Source of the DNA: Marinimicrobium sp. C6131
Lineage (GTDB): Bacteria > Pseudomonadota > Gammaproteobacteria > Pseudomonadales > Cellvibrionaceae
Assembly (NCBI RefSeq): GCF_026153455.1
Contig: NZ_CP110629.1
Location: forward strand, 2,852,001 to 2,916,000
Length of the DNA stretch: 64,000 nucleotides
Direction of reading: 5' to 3'
How positions within the stretch are numbered: position 1 is the first letter of the stretch; every line of letters begins with the position of its first letter. Below are positions 33,034-41,641 of this stretch, in pieces. The notes beneath the pieces were generated by a model. That model was not told the origin of the DNA, did no database searches, and saw only the letters and a list, made by a program, of their open reading frames with translations. A program made the position numbers and the translations under genes.

Positions 33034-34875
33034 ATGATACGCCTGACCTTGTTCCTTACCCTGCTCCTTGGAATACCCGCCGCGCTTGCCGACCCCATTG
33101 ACCGCGTGGAGCCACCGTTCTGGTGGGCGGGCATGCACAATTCCAACCTGCAGCTGATGATTCACGGTGACCGGATTGCCCAGTGGTCTGTGAGCCTGGA
33201 GCATCCCCGGGTCTCGCTGACTGAAGTGCACCGCGTCGAGAGTGAAAACTACCTGTTTGTCGATCTTGACGTTCGCAATACCTTCCGGGGCGGGATCGTC
33301 ACCCTGCAGTTTGTCCATGAAAACGGCGATGCCTTCCAGCATGACTACGCGTTCCACACCCGCCGAAAAGACTCCGCCGACCGCAACGGCTTTAACACGA
33401 CGGATGCCATCTACCTGATCACCCCGGATCGTTTTGCCAATGGCGACCCGAGCAATGACAGCCTGGCCGAGCTCAAAGAGGCCGCGAACCGGGACAGCAG
33501 CGTCGGTCGTCACGGCGGCGACCTGGACGGCATGATCCAGCATCTGGATTACATTGCGGACATGGGCTTTACCGCCATCTGGCCAACTCCCATGCTGGAA
33601 AATGATCAGGCCGAGTATTCCTACCACGGCTATTCCATTACCGATTTCTATCGGGTAGATCCGCGCTTTGGTGACAATGAGGACTATCGCCAGCTCAGCC
33701 TGCAAGGCAAAGCCAAAGGCGTGGGTCTGATTCAGGATATGATTCTCAACCATATTGGGTCCGGTCACTGGTGGATGGACGACCTGCCCACCGACGACTG
33801 GCTGAACTTTCAGGGCGAATTCGTCCCCACCACCCATTACCGGACCAGCGTTCAGGATCCTTACGCGGCGGACATCGATAAACAGGAGTTTGCCGACGGT
33901 TGGTTTGTGAAATCCATGCCAGACCTGAACCAACGCAACCCACTGGTCGCCAATTACCTGATTCAGAACAGCATCTGGTGGATCGAGTACGCCGATCTTT
34001 ATGGCATCCGTACCGATACCTATTCCTACTCCGACAAGGATTTCCTGACCGAGTGGACCCGCCGCATCATGGCGGAATACCCCAACTTCAATATTGTCGG
34101 TGAGGAGTGGAGCACCAATCCCAATGTGGTGTCCTATTGGCAGCGCGGCAAAGACAATAAAGACGGTTATGTGTCCTATCTTCCCAGCGTAATGGATTTC
34201 CCCATGTACGACGCCCTGCGCACCGCACTGACGGAAGACGAAGCCTGGGACCGGGGTTTGATTCGCGTCTACGAAACCCTGGCGGACGACAATCTCTACG
34301 CGGACCCGATGAGCCTGGTCATTTTTGCCGAGAACCACGATACCAGCCGACTGTACAGCCTGATTGATGAGGACCTGGAGCGGTTCAATATCGCCATGAC
34401 CCTGCTGGCCACAATGCGCGGAACCCCTCAATTCTTTTACGGTTCGGAAGTGCTCGCCACCAGCCCGAAGACCCGGGACGACGGCGCCGTGCGCAGTGAC
34501 TTTCCCGGCGGTTGGGCCGGAGATACGCGCAACGGGTTCACCGGCGAAGGCCTGACGGATACCCAACGTTCTGCTCAGGCATACCTCCGTCAGTTACTCA
34601 ACTGGCGGCAGGACCAGGAGGCCATTCACCACGGCGACCTTCTGCACTTTGCCCCCCACAACGGCGTTTATGTGTTTGCCCGCTACACCGGGGAGCAGCG
34701 CATTCTGGTGGCGATCAATCACACCGGGGAGACCCGTCAACTCTCTAACGAGCGTTACGCACAGGCCATCGATGGTCACCGTTCAGGTACCGATGTCCTG
34801 AGCGGCGAAACCCTGTCCCTGGATAACGACCTGACACTCGAGCCGATGAGCGCCCGCATTCTGGAACTGCACTGA
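33034..34875 (+). CDS. GH13 cyclomaltodextrinase/neopullulanase-like enzyme, exported
   Basis: 613 residues from ATG 33034. Signal peptide MIRLTLFLTLLLGIPAALA, then an N-terminal beta domain (PPFWWAGMHNSNLQLMIHG) of the CycMaltodext_N type, then the barrel: YLITPDRFANGDPSND, GGDLDGMIQHLDYIADMGFT, DMILNHIG, nucleophile Asp in IRTDTYSYS, acid/base Glu in IVGEEWST, Asp in FAENHDTSR. This layout marks the periplasmic cyclomaltodextrinase group (GH13_19-like) of marine bacteria. It should open cyclic or branched dextrins in the periplasm. It follows the halogenase by 13 nt and precedes the next GH13 gene by 13 nt. Confidence 0.9.
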   Translation: MIRLTLFLTLLLGIPAALADPIDRVEPPFWWAGMHNSNLQLMIHGDRIAQWSVSLEHPRVSLTEVHRVESENYLFVDLDVRNTFRGGIVTLQFVHENGDAFQHDYAFHTRRKDSADRNGFNTTDAIYLITPDRFANGDPSNDSLAELKEAANRDSSVGRHGGDLDGMIQHLDYIADMGFTAIWPTPMLENDQAEYSYHGYSITDFYRVDPRFGDNEDYRQLSLQGKAKGVGLIQDMILNHIGSGHWWMDDLPTDDWLNFQGEFVPTTHYRTSVQDPYAADIDKQEFADGWFVKSMPDLNQRNPLVANYLIQNSIWWIEYADLYGIRTDTYSYSDKDFLTEWTRRIMAEYPNFNIVGEEWSTNPNVVSYWQRGKDNKDGYVSYLPSVMDFPMYDALRTALTEDEAWDRGLIRVYETLADDNLYADPMSLVIFAENHDTSRLYSLIDEDLERFNIAMTLLATMRGTPQFFYGSEVLATSPKTRDDGAVRSDFPGGWAGDTRNGFTGEGLTDTQRSAQAYLRQLLNWRQDQEAIHHGDLLHFAPHNGVYVFARYTGEQRILVAINHTGETRQLSNERYAQAIDGHRSGTDVLSGETLSLDNDLTLEPMSARILELH

Positions 34876-34888
34876 CGGAAGCCATGCC

Positions 34889-36763
34889 ATGAAAAAACCC
34901 TGGATCGCCACGGCGCTTCTGGCCTCATTGGCCGGATGCGCCCAGTCGCCCAAACCGATCGACAGTACGGATAGCCCGGAACCCAATGCCGGCAAACCCG
35001 TCGTCTATCAGATGTTCACCCGCCTGTTCGGGAATACCGAGACCACCAACAAGCCCTGGGGCACTCTCGAGGAAAACGGCGTCGGCAAATTCGCTGACAT
35101 CACCGATACCGCGCTTCGGGAGTTGAACGCACTGGGGGCGACTCATATCTGGTACACCGGCGTACCCCATCATGCCGTGATCAACGACTACACCGATTAC
35201 GGCATTTCCCTGGATGACCCGGACGTGGTCAAAGGCCGCGCCGGCTCACCTTATGCGGTCAAGGATTATTACAACGTCAACCCGGATCTGGCCGACAACC
35301 CGGCGCAGCGCCTGGCGGAATTCGAAGCGCTGATTGAACGTACTCACGACAACGGCCTGAAGGTCATTATCGACATTGTTCCCAACCACGTGGCCAGGGA
35401 TTACGATTCCATCAGCCGCCCGGAGGGCGTCGATAACCTCGGTGCCCGGGATGATGACTCTGTCACCTATGCCCGTGACAACCAGTTCTACTATGTGGTC
35501 GGCGAACGCTTCAGAGTCCCCGAGCCCGAGGGCGGCTACCAACCCCTGGGCGGCGATGACCACCCGCTCGCCGATGGCCTGTTCGCGGAAAACCCGGCCA
35601 AATGGACCGGTAATGGCGCCCGTGCCGCCCAGCCGGATTTCAATGACTGGTATGAAACCGTAAAGATCAATTACGGGGTAAGACCCGACGGTACCTACGA
35701 CTTCCCCCGCCTGCCGGACGACTATGCCGAGCGGTCGATCCAGGCTCATCACGCTTACTGGCAGGAACAGGACCTGCCGGACTCCTGGTATAAAATGCGC
35801 GACATTGCCCACTATTGGCTGGACAAAGGCGTCGACGGTTTCCGGTACGACATGGCGGAAATGGTACCGGTGGAATTCTGGAGCTTTCTGAACGCCTCCA
35901 TCAAAGTGAAATACCCCGACGCCTTTCTGCTTGCGGAAATTTACAATCCGGACGCCTACCGCGATTACATTCACCTGGGGAAGATGGACTACCTCTACGC
36001 CAAGGTGGATATCTACGATACGCTGAAACCCATCATGCGCGACGAAGCCGGTACCGATACCCTGCCTCCGGTGCGCGACGCGCTCGCGGACATCGATCAG
36101 CACATGCTGCTGTTTCTCGAGAACCACGATGAGCAACGCATTGCCCACCCGGAATTTTCGGGCGACGCACAAAAAGGCAAGCCGGCCATGGTGGTTTCCG
36201 CGCTCTGGGGACGGGGCCCGGCGATGATCTATTTCGGACAGGAAGTGGGCGAAGACGCCGATGAAGATGCCGGTTTCGGCAAAGCCAGCCGGACCACCAT
36301 TTTCGACTACTGGGGCGTGCCCGCCCACCAACGCTGGATGAACGACGGCGCTTTCGACGGTGGCCAGCTCAGAGAGGAAGAGGCCGCGCTGCGCGAATTT
36401 TACCAGCGTGTTTTACGTCTGGCACGGGAGGAGCCCGCCGCCGACGGGCAGATCATGGACCTGCACGACCATCAGCGCCAGTACAGCAATCGCTACACCG
36501 ACGAGCTTTACACCTGGGCCCGTTGGTCGGGTTCACAGCGGTGGTTGCTTGTCAGTCATTTTGGCGATCAGGCGGCAACCGAAGTGGCACTGAAGCTGCC
36601 GCGCGAACTGATCGCTGAGTGGCAGTTGGTGCCGGGGCAGTACACACTTCGGGATCGGCTCGACTCAGATCGGACCGCGACCCTGACCGTGAACGAGCAG
36701 GGCGCGGGTACCGTGATCCACCTGGAGCCACTGTCATCTGCCGTGCTGGAACTTGAGCGTTAG
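34889..36763 (+). CDS. GH13 alpha-amylase lipoprotein
   Basis: 624 residues. Lipobox LAGC with Cys near residue 17. Barrel motifs: VVYQMFTRLFGNTE at the first strand, DIVPNHVARDYDS, nucleophile Asp in FRYDMAEMVP, acid/base Glu in LLAEIYNPD, and transition-state Asp in LENHDEQR. A C-terminal beta domain follows. It should be anchored in the outer membrane or periplasm and cleave alpha-1,4-glucan. Long insertions between barrel strands 3 and 4 (PEPEGGYQPLGGDDHP) are unlike classical amylases. It is the last gene of the operon and overlaps the convergent esterase gene by 4 nt. Confidence 0.9.
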   Translation: MKKPWIATALLASLAGCAQSPKPIDSTDSPEPNAGKPVVYQMFTRLFGNTETTNKPWGTLEENGVGKFADITDTALRELNALGATHIWYTGVPHHAVINDYTDYGISLDDPDVVKGRAGSPYAVKDYYNVNPDLADNPAQRLAEFEALIERTHDNGLKVIIDIVPNHVARDYDSISRPEGVDNLGARDDDSVTYARDNQFYYVVGERFRVPEPEGGYQPLGGDDHPLADGLFAENPAKWTGNGARAAQPDFNDWYETVKINYGVRPDGTYDFPRLPDDYAERSIQAHHAYWQEQDLPDSWYKMRDIAHYWLDKGVDGFRYDMAEMVPVEFWSFLNASIKVKYPDAFLLAEIYNPDAYRDYIHLGKMDYLYAKVDIYDTLKPIMRDEAGTDTLPPVRDALADIDQHMLLFLENHDEQRIAHPEFSGDAQKGKPAMVVSALWGRGPAMIYFGQEVGEDADEDAGFGKASRTTIFDYWGVPAHQRWMNDGAFDGGQLREEEAALREFYQRVLRLAREEPAADGQIMDLHDHQRQYSNRYTDELYTWARWSGSQRWLLVSHFGDQAATEVALKLPRELIAEWQLVPGQYTLRDRLDSDRTATLTVNEQGAGTVIHLEPLSSAVLELER

Positions 36764-37662
36764 TCGATATTCAGCAGAAACCGCAGCGGAATTTCCAGCC
36801 GGGCGCGCCACGCCGCTTCACTGTGGGGCGCGCCGTCAAAGCGAAGACTCTGCCAGTCTGCACCACGCCGATAGCCTTTGGCCGCCATGATCCGGTCCAT
36901 GTCCCGCTGATAGGGACCGTAGGCCGCATCCAGCGTTTCAGTGCCGTGATCGAAGTACCAACGGTGGACGCCCGGCTCCGGCAGATGGGTTTCAAGATAC
37001 CGGACCACGGCACCGTCGCCGGCGGGCCAATGGCTCGACAGGCAGGCCGCGGCGCCAAAGACCTCCGGGTGCTCGGCAACGGCATAGGCCGACAGCAAGC
37101 CCCCCATGCTCGAGCCCATGATGGTGGTATGCTTGAGGTCCGTTCTGGTAGCGTAGTGCCGGTCGATAAACGGCTTCACTTCCTCAACGAGGAAACGCAG
37201 ATAAGCATCGGCCCGCAACGCTGACTGCGCCACATCCGGAACGCCGTGAATGCCCATGGATACCGCGCCCTGAGTCTGCGCCTGTTCAGGCATGTATTCG
37301 GCAAATCGCTCCGGCGTGTTCCAGATGGCCACTACAATCGGAAGCGCGATATCGGACTCGCTTGCCAGACGCGCCAGGGTTTCATCCAGCCCCCATTCCT
37401 CACCACCGTAGGATTCCTCCGCTCGAAACAGGTTCTGGCCGTCCTGCGCGTAAATAACCGGATGGCGTTGGCCAGTGTGTGGATACCCCGGCGGCAGCCA
37501 GACATCGACTATACGGGCCGGCACTTCGGCAGAGGGAAACGCCTCATAACGATGAAGCGTTCCGAACGAAAGCCCCTCATCAATCAGTCGATGCTCGGGC
37601 GCGGCGGACACGCACCCGGTCAGTAGCATTACAAAGCACCCGAGCGGTAACAATACTTTCAT
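36760..37662 (-). CDS. Esterase-D-type lipoprotein, alpha/beta hydrolase
   Basis: 300 residues from ATG 37662, AGG 6-7 nt upstream; a TTG at 37683 is less likely. Lipobox LLTGC with Cys near 17. The fold matches the putative esterase family (PF00756): VIYAQDGQNLF, nucleophile elbow IMGSSMGG near residue 190, an Asp/Glu in WYFDHGTETLD and a late His in GAPHSEAAW. It may deacylate esterified oligosaccharides or cleave glycan-linked esters; the true substrate is unknown. It is convergent with the amylase gene and divergent from the pullulanase gene. No -35 follows the upstream palindrome on its strand, so it may not share the operator-based control. Confidence 0.85.
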   Translation of the reverse strand: MKVLLPLGCFVMLLTGCVSAAPEHRLIDEGLSFGTLHRYEAFPSAEVPARIVDVWLPPGYPHTGQRHPVIYAQDGQNLFRAEESYGGEEWGLDETLARLASESDIALPIVVAIWNTPERFAEYMPEQAQTQGAVSMGIHGVPDVAQSALRADAYLRFLVEEVKPFIDRHYATRTDLKHTTIMGSSMGGLLSAYAVAEHPEVFGAAACLSSHWPAGDGAVVRYLETHLPEPGVHRWYFDHGTETLDAAYGPYQRDMDRIMAAKGYRRGADWQSLRFDGAPHSEAAWRARLEIPLRFLLNID

Positions 37663-37779
37663 AATAAACCTGATATTTATCAAAAGAGACTATGACAATC
37701 GGCAATTTTTAGAACCAAACGCAGTAACGAATATTCATGGTATTCGAAGGATAACGCGAAACCCCCGCCGCCCGGAAAA

Positions 37780-37793
37780 TGCATACGTATTCA
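37780..37793. promoter_or_regulatory. LacI-type operator, copy 5 (TGCATACGTATTCA)
   Basis: Distal palindrome before the pullulanase gene, 30 bp centre to centre from copy 6. Confidence 0.8.
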
Positions 37794-37809
37794 TAACGGT
37801 GAGACGACC

Positions 37810-37823
37810 TGCATACGTATGCA
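37810..37823. promoter_or_regulatory. LacI-type operator, copy 6 (TGCATACGTATGCA)
   Basis: The only perfectly symmetric copy; probably closest to the consensus. Confidence 0.85.
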
Positions 37824-37828
37824 GGCTA

Positions 37829-37857
37829 TTGAGCCGTCCGTCGCCCCGTTCTACGAT
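37829..37857 (+). promoter_or_regulatory. Predicted promoter of the pullulanase transcription unit
   Basis: -35 TTGAGC (37829-37834), 17-nt spacer, -10 TACGAT (37852-37857). The -35 begins 5 nt (GGCTA) after operator copy 6. Start of transcription is expected near 37865, about 215 nt before the pullulanase ATG. Confidence 0.6.
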
Positions 37858-37891
37858 GAAGTCATGGCTTGGGAACTCTCCTTCCTTGCCA

Positions 37892-37919
37892 GCCCAGGAT
37901 CACTCCTGGGCCGTTTTTT
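37892..37919 (+). terminator. First leader terminator upstream of pullulanase
   Basis: GCCCAGGA (37892-37899), TCAC loop, TCCTGGGC (37904-37911), then CG and six T. Perfect 8-bp stem; located between promoter and coding region, so it should act as an attenuator or end a very short RNA. Confidence 0.85.
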
Positions 37920-37971
37920 GAAACCTTACGGTTTTACCCTACTCTCTCATTGCTTTGTGTTGGGAAACTTT

Positions 37972-37997
37972 GGCGCAGTCTACTGCGCCTTTTTTTT
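37972..37997 (+). terminator. Second leader terminator upstream of pullulanase
   Basis: GGCGCAG (37972-37978), TCTA loop, CTGCGCC (37983-37989), then eight T to 37997. Between the two terminators AAACC-TTAC-GGTTT (37921-37934 approximately) forms a third small hairpin. Confidence 0.87.
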
Positions 37998-38078
37998 ACC
38001 CGGCCGTTCGTGCTGTCGATCCTGTCCGGTCGGGTACCAATAAACATAACAGTAACCAGTAAGCTTGGAGATACAATA

Positions 38079-41000
38079 ATGAACGATAATACCCGTAACG
38101 GCCGGGCTATGCCCCGGTGGTTAATGCATAGCGCACGCGCCCTGCCCGTGCTCGCTCTGGCGATCGGCGCTCAAGCCGACCATACCTCAGACCCCTCAAG
38201 TGTCAGCATCCCGGGTAATCTCAATCCCGCGATGGGCTGCTCGGGCGAATGGCAGCCGGACTGTACCGATGCCGCCCTTGAAGCGGGCGCGGATGGTATC
38301 TGGCGCGGCAGTTTCACGCTTCCGGCCGGCGACTACGAATACAAAGCGGCTATCAACGGCAGTTGGGATGAAAACTACGGTGCGAATGCAACCTCCGGTG
38401 GTGACAACATTCCCTTGAGTGTGTCCGAAGAGGAGGACGTCCGGTTTTACTACAGTCACGATAGCCACTGGGTGGCCGACAGCGTCAATCATGTCATCGC
38501 CGCGGCGGTCGGTGATTTCCAGAGTGAATTGGGTTGCCCCGGTGATTGGCAGCCGGATTGCATGATTGCCTGGGTTCAGGACATCAACAACACCGGTATC
38601 TATCAATACACCACCACTGACATTCCCGCCGGCAACTACGAGGCAAAAATCGCCCTGAACGAGACCTGGGACGAGAGTTACGGCGTAGACGGTGGCAATG
38701 TGCCTTTTACCGTTGAGGCGGACGGCGACGAAGTCACCTTCACCTATAACAGTCTGGACAATAGTGTGTACGTGGGCGATGTCATTTCCGCTGGCGATCT
38801 GAGTCAATCCAAAGCGTACTGGCTGAACGAGAACACCATTGCCTTCGCGGTCACACCGGACGCCAATGTCCAACTGCACTTCGATGCTCAGGCGGACATG
38901 ACCAGCAGCCCCGAGGGCGTTTCTGGCGGCGAAGCCATCACGCTGACCCACGATGCCAATGGCATGAGTGATGCGCTGGCCGAAAAATTCCCTCACCTGG
39001 CCAACTACCCCGTATTCACCATTGCCGAAGCGGACCTCGAGCAGATCGGTGACATTCTGAAAGGGCAGATCGCCGTGTCGGCCAGCAACGAAGACGGCAG
39101 CCTGGTCGATGCCACCGGCGTGCAGATTCCGGGTGTGCTGGATGATCTGTACACCTACGACGGCGACCTGGGCCCGGTGTATGACGACGGTGTTCCCAGT
39201 GTGCACCTGTGGGCACCGACCGCCCAGAACGTCACCTTCCTTCTGTACTCCGACAGCCACACGGATACCGCGCCCACCGAGCTCCCCATGACGCTCAACC
39301 CGGAAACCGGCGTATGGAGTATCACCGGCGATGCGAGCTGGGATCGGCAGTACTATCAATTCGACGTGGAAGTGTACGTCCCGCAGACCGGAAACATTGA
39401 AACCAACCGCGTCACCGACCCGTACACCCTGAGCGCCAGCACCAACGGTCAGCGCAGCCAGTTGGTCAACCTCGACGATGACGACCTCAAGCCCGAAGGC
39501 TGGGATACCCTGACGAAGCCGGCGTTCACCGCCCCCGAAGACATGGTGGTGTACGAAGTACATGTGCGCGACTTCAGTGTCAGCGACAGTGAAGTGCCGG
39601 AGGACTATCGCGGCAAGTTCAAGGCCTTCACCGTCGCGGACAGCCTGGGCATGACCCACCTGAAGTCCCTGCAGGAAGTCGGTCTGAGTCACGTACACCT
39701 GCTTCCCGTCAATGACTGTGCCACCATTCCGGAAGATCCGGCCGACCAGCTGACACTTCAAGACGACCTGTCCCAGTACGCCCCGGACAGCACCGAGCAG
39801 CAGGCGGCGGTCAGTGCCATTCGCGGCAGCGACGCCTTCAACTGGTGCTACGACCCGCACCATTTCAACACCCCGGAAGGCAGCTACGCCACCGACCCGG
39901 ATGGCGTGGCCCGCATTATCGAATTCCGCGAAATGGTGCAGGCCCTGAACGAAGCCGGACTGCGGGTGGTGGTCGATGTAGTCTACAACCACACCAGCCA
40001 ATCCGGCCTTGGGGACAAATCCGTTCTGGATAAAGTGGTACCCGGTTATTACCACCGACTGAACAGCAGTGGCAATATCGAGCGCAGCACCTGCTGTGAA
40101 AACACCGCCTCCGAGCACGCCATGATGGAGAAATTCATGGTGGACTCACTGATGACCTGGGCCGAGCTGTACAAGGTCGACAGCTTCCGCTTTGACCTGA
40201 TGGGGCATCACAGCAAAGCCAATATCCTCAAGGTCAAGGAGCAGCTGGCCACACTGACCGACGAAGAACACGGTGTGAACGGCGAGCATATTTATCTGTA
40301 CGGCGAAGGCTGGAATTTCGGCGAGGTGGCCGACAATGCGCGCTTTGAACAGGCCACCCAGATCAATATGGCCGGCACCGGTGTGGGCACCTTCAACGAT
40401 CGCTTCCGCGATGCGGTGCGCGGCGGCAGCCCGTTCGATAGTGGGGTCAATCATGTCATCAACCAGAGCTTCATCAACGGTCTGTATTACGATCCCAATG
40501 CCGAAAATGACGGTAGCTCCGATGAACTGGAGCGGTTGATGACCAGCACCGACCGCATCCGCATTGGTCTGGCCGGCAGTCTGAAAGACTTTGCGTTTAT
40601 CGATTGGCAGGGGAACGAGGTGACCGGTGATTACGGCGCGGCCGTGGGCTACACTCTGGACCCGCAAGAGTCGATCAATTATATCGAGAAGCACGATAAC
40701 GAAACCCTGTTCGACATCAACCAGTACAAGATCCCGCTGGATCGTACGCCGGAAGATCGGGTACGGGTGCACAACATGGGTACCAGCCTGGCGTTGCTCG
40801 CTCAGGGCGTTCCGTTCGTGCAGGCCGGCCAGGAGTTGATGCGCTCCAAGTCCATGGATCGCGACAGCTACGATTCCGGCGACTGGTTCAACCTGCTGGA
40901 CTACAGTTATCAGCAGAACGGCTGGGGCCGTGGCCTGCCGCCGGCCCACTCCACAGAGGCGAGCTGGGATACAATTCAGCCGCGGCTGGCGGATGAGACT

Positions 41001-41573
41001 CTGGCGGTGGAAGAGGCGCATATCCTGAGCAGCCTGGCGCACTTCAAGGAGATGCTGGCCATCCGTCACAGCTCAAAACTGTTCCGTCTGGAAACCGGCG
41101 CTGCGATTAACGAACAGGTGAGCTTCCACAACACCGGCGCCGAGCAGAAGCCGGCACTGGTCGCCATGCACATTGCCGATGGCAGTGATGACGTCGACCC
41201 GGAGCGGGACGCGGTGATGGTATTGTTCAATGCCCACGTGGATGCTCAGACGTTGAGCTCCGAGGACTGGACCGAAGCAGAATGGGAACTGCACCCGCTG
41301 CAGCAGGCCTCCGACGATGAAACGGTTCAGGGCGCCACTTTTGATGCCGAAACCGGCACCTTTACGGTACCCGCACGCACTACCGCGGTGTTCCAGATCG
41401 CGCAGGCCGATACCGGCGACGATGACGACACCGACGGCGGCAATGACGACGATACCGATGGGGACAGCGAAACTCCCGGACCGGATCGCGGCAGTAGCGG
41501 CAGTGCCAATCCCGGATTGCTGTTGATGTTGCTGGCGTTCGCCGGGATCCACCTGGTATCCCGCCGGAGCTGA
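38079..41573 (+). CDS. Pullulanase-type alpha-1,6-glucosidase with two N-terminal X25-like modules
   Basis: 1164 residues from ATG 38079 (GGAG 9 nt upstream). After a signal peptide (ending IGAQA) there are two similar ~100-residue modules, each with GxxQ(S/P)E-type start, GEWQPDC or GDWQPDC, and AAINGSWDENYG or ALNETWDESYG; these match the X25 repeats of amylopullulanases. A CBM48-like region (VHLWAPTAQNVTFLLYSDSH) precedes the GH13_14-type barrel: VYNHTSQSG, nucleophile in SFRFDLMGHH, acid/base in LYGEGWNFG, EKHDNETL. An Asp-rich linker and a C-terminal hydrophobic helix followed by RRS (GLLLMLLAFAGIHLVSRRS) look like a GlyGly-CTERM type sorting tail. It should debranch starch at the cell surface. 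Confidence 0.93.
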   Translation: MNDNTRNGRAMPRWLMHSARALPVLALAIGAQADHTSDPSSVSIPGNLNPAMGCSGEWQPDCTDAALEAGADGIWRGSFTLPAGDYEYKAAINGSWDENYGANATSGGDNIPLSVSEEEDVRFYYSHDSHWVADSVNHVIAAAVGDFQSELGCPGDWQPDCMIAWVQDINNTGIYQYTTTDIPAGNYEAKIALNETWDESYGVDGGNVPFTVEADGDEVTFTYNSLDNSVYVGDVISAGDLSQSKAYWLNENTIAFAVTPDANVQLHFDAQADMTSSPEGVSGGEAITLTHDANGMSDALAEKFPHLANYPVFTIAEADLEQIGDILKGQIAVSASNEDGSLVDATGVQIPGVLDDLYTYDGDLGPVYDDGVPSVHLWAPTAQNVTFLLYSDSHTDTAPTELPMTLNPETGVWSITGDASWDRQYYQFDVEVYVPQTGNIETNRVTDPYTLSASTNGQRSQLVNLDDDDLKPEGWDTLTKPAFTAPEDMVVYEVHVRDFSVSDSEVPEDYRGKFKAFTVADSLGMTHLKSLQEVGLSHVHLLPVNDCATIPEDPADQLTLQDDLSQYAPDSTEQQAAVSAIRGSDAFNWCYDPHHFNTPEGSYATDPDGVARIIEFREMVQALNEAGLRVVVDVVYNHTSQSGLGDKSVLDKVVPGYYHRLNSSGNIERSTCCENTASEHAMMEKFMVDSLMTWAELYKVDSFRFDLMGHHSKANILKVKEQLATLTDEEHGVNGEHIYLYGEGWNFGEVADNARFEQATQINMAGTGVGTFNDRFRDAVRGGSPFDSGVNHVINQSFINGLYYDPNAENDGSSDELERLMTSTDRIRIGLAGSLKDFAFIDWQGNEVTGDYGAAVGYTLDPQESINYIEKHDNETLFDINQYKIPLDRTPEDRVRVHNMGTSLALLAQGVPFVQAGQELMRSKSMDRDSYDSGDWFNLLDYSYQQNGWGRGLPPAHSTEASWDTIQPRLADETLAVEEAHILSSLAHFKEMLAIRHSSKLFRLETGAAINEQVSFHNTGAEQKPALVAMHIADGSDDVDPERDAVMVLFNAHVDAQTLSSEDWTEAEWELHPLQQASDDETVQGATFDAETGTFTVPARTTAVFQIAQADTGDDDDTDGGNDDDTDGDSETPGPDRGSSGSANPGLLLMLLAFAGIHLVSRRS

Positions 41574-41584
41574 TCTGACCACGC

Positions 41585-41624
41585 AAAAAAAATCCGGGGG
41601 TGATACCACCCCCGGATTTTTTTT
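41585..41624. terminator. Bidirectional terminator between pullulanase and LPMO genes
   Basis: CCGGGGGTG (41594-41602) pairs with CACCCCCGG (41607-41615); the stem is flanked by eight A on the left and eight or more T on the right, so it works for both convergent genes. Confidence 0.93.
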
Positions 41625-41641
41625 GCTCACACTCCCGGTGA

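Noticed and set aside
37819..38043. 74-codon leader peptide across the two pullulanase terminators
   Set aside because: The frame runs straight through both hairpins and T-runs, its start lies in the operator, and composition is not protein-like.
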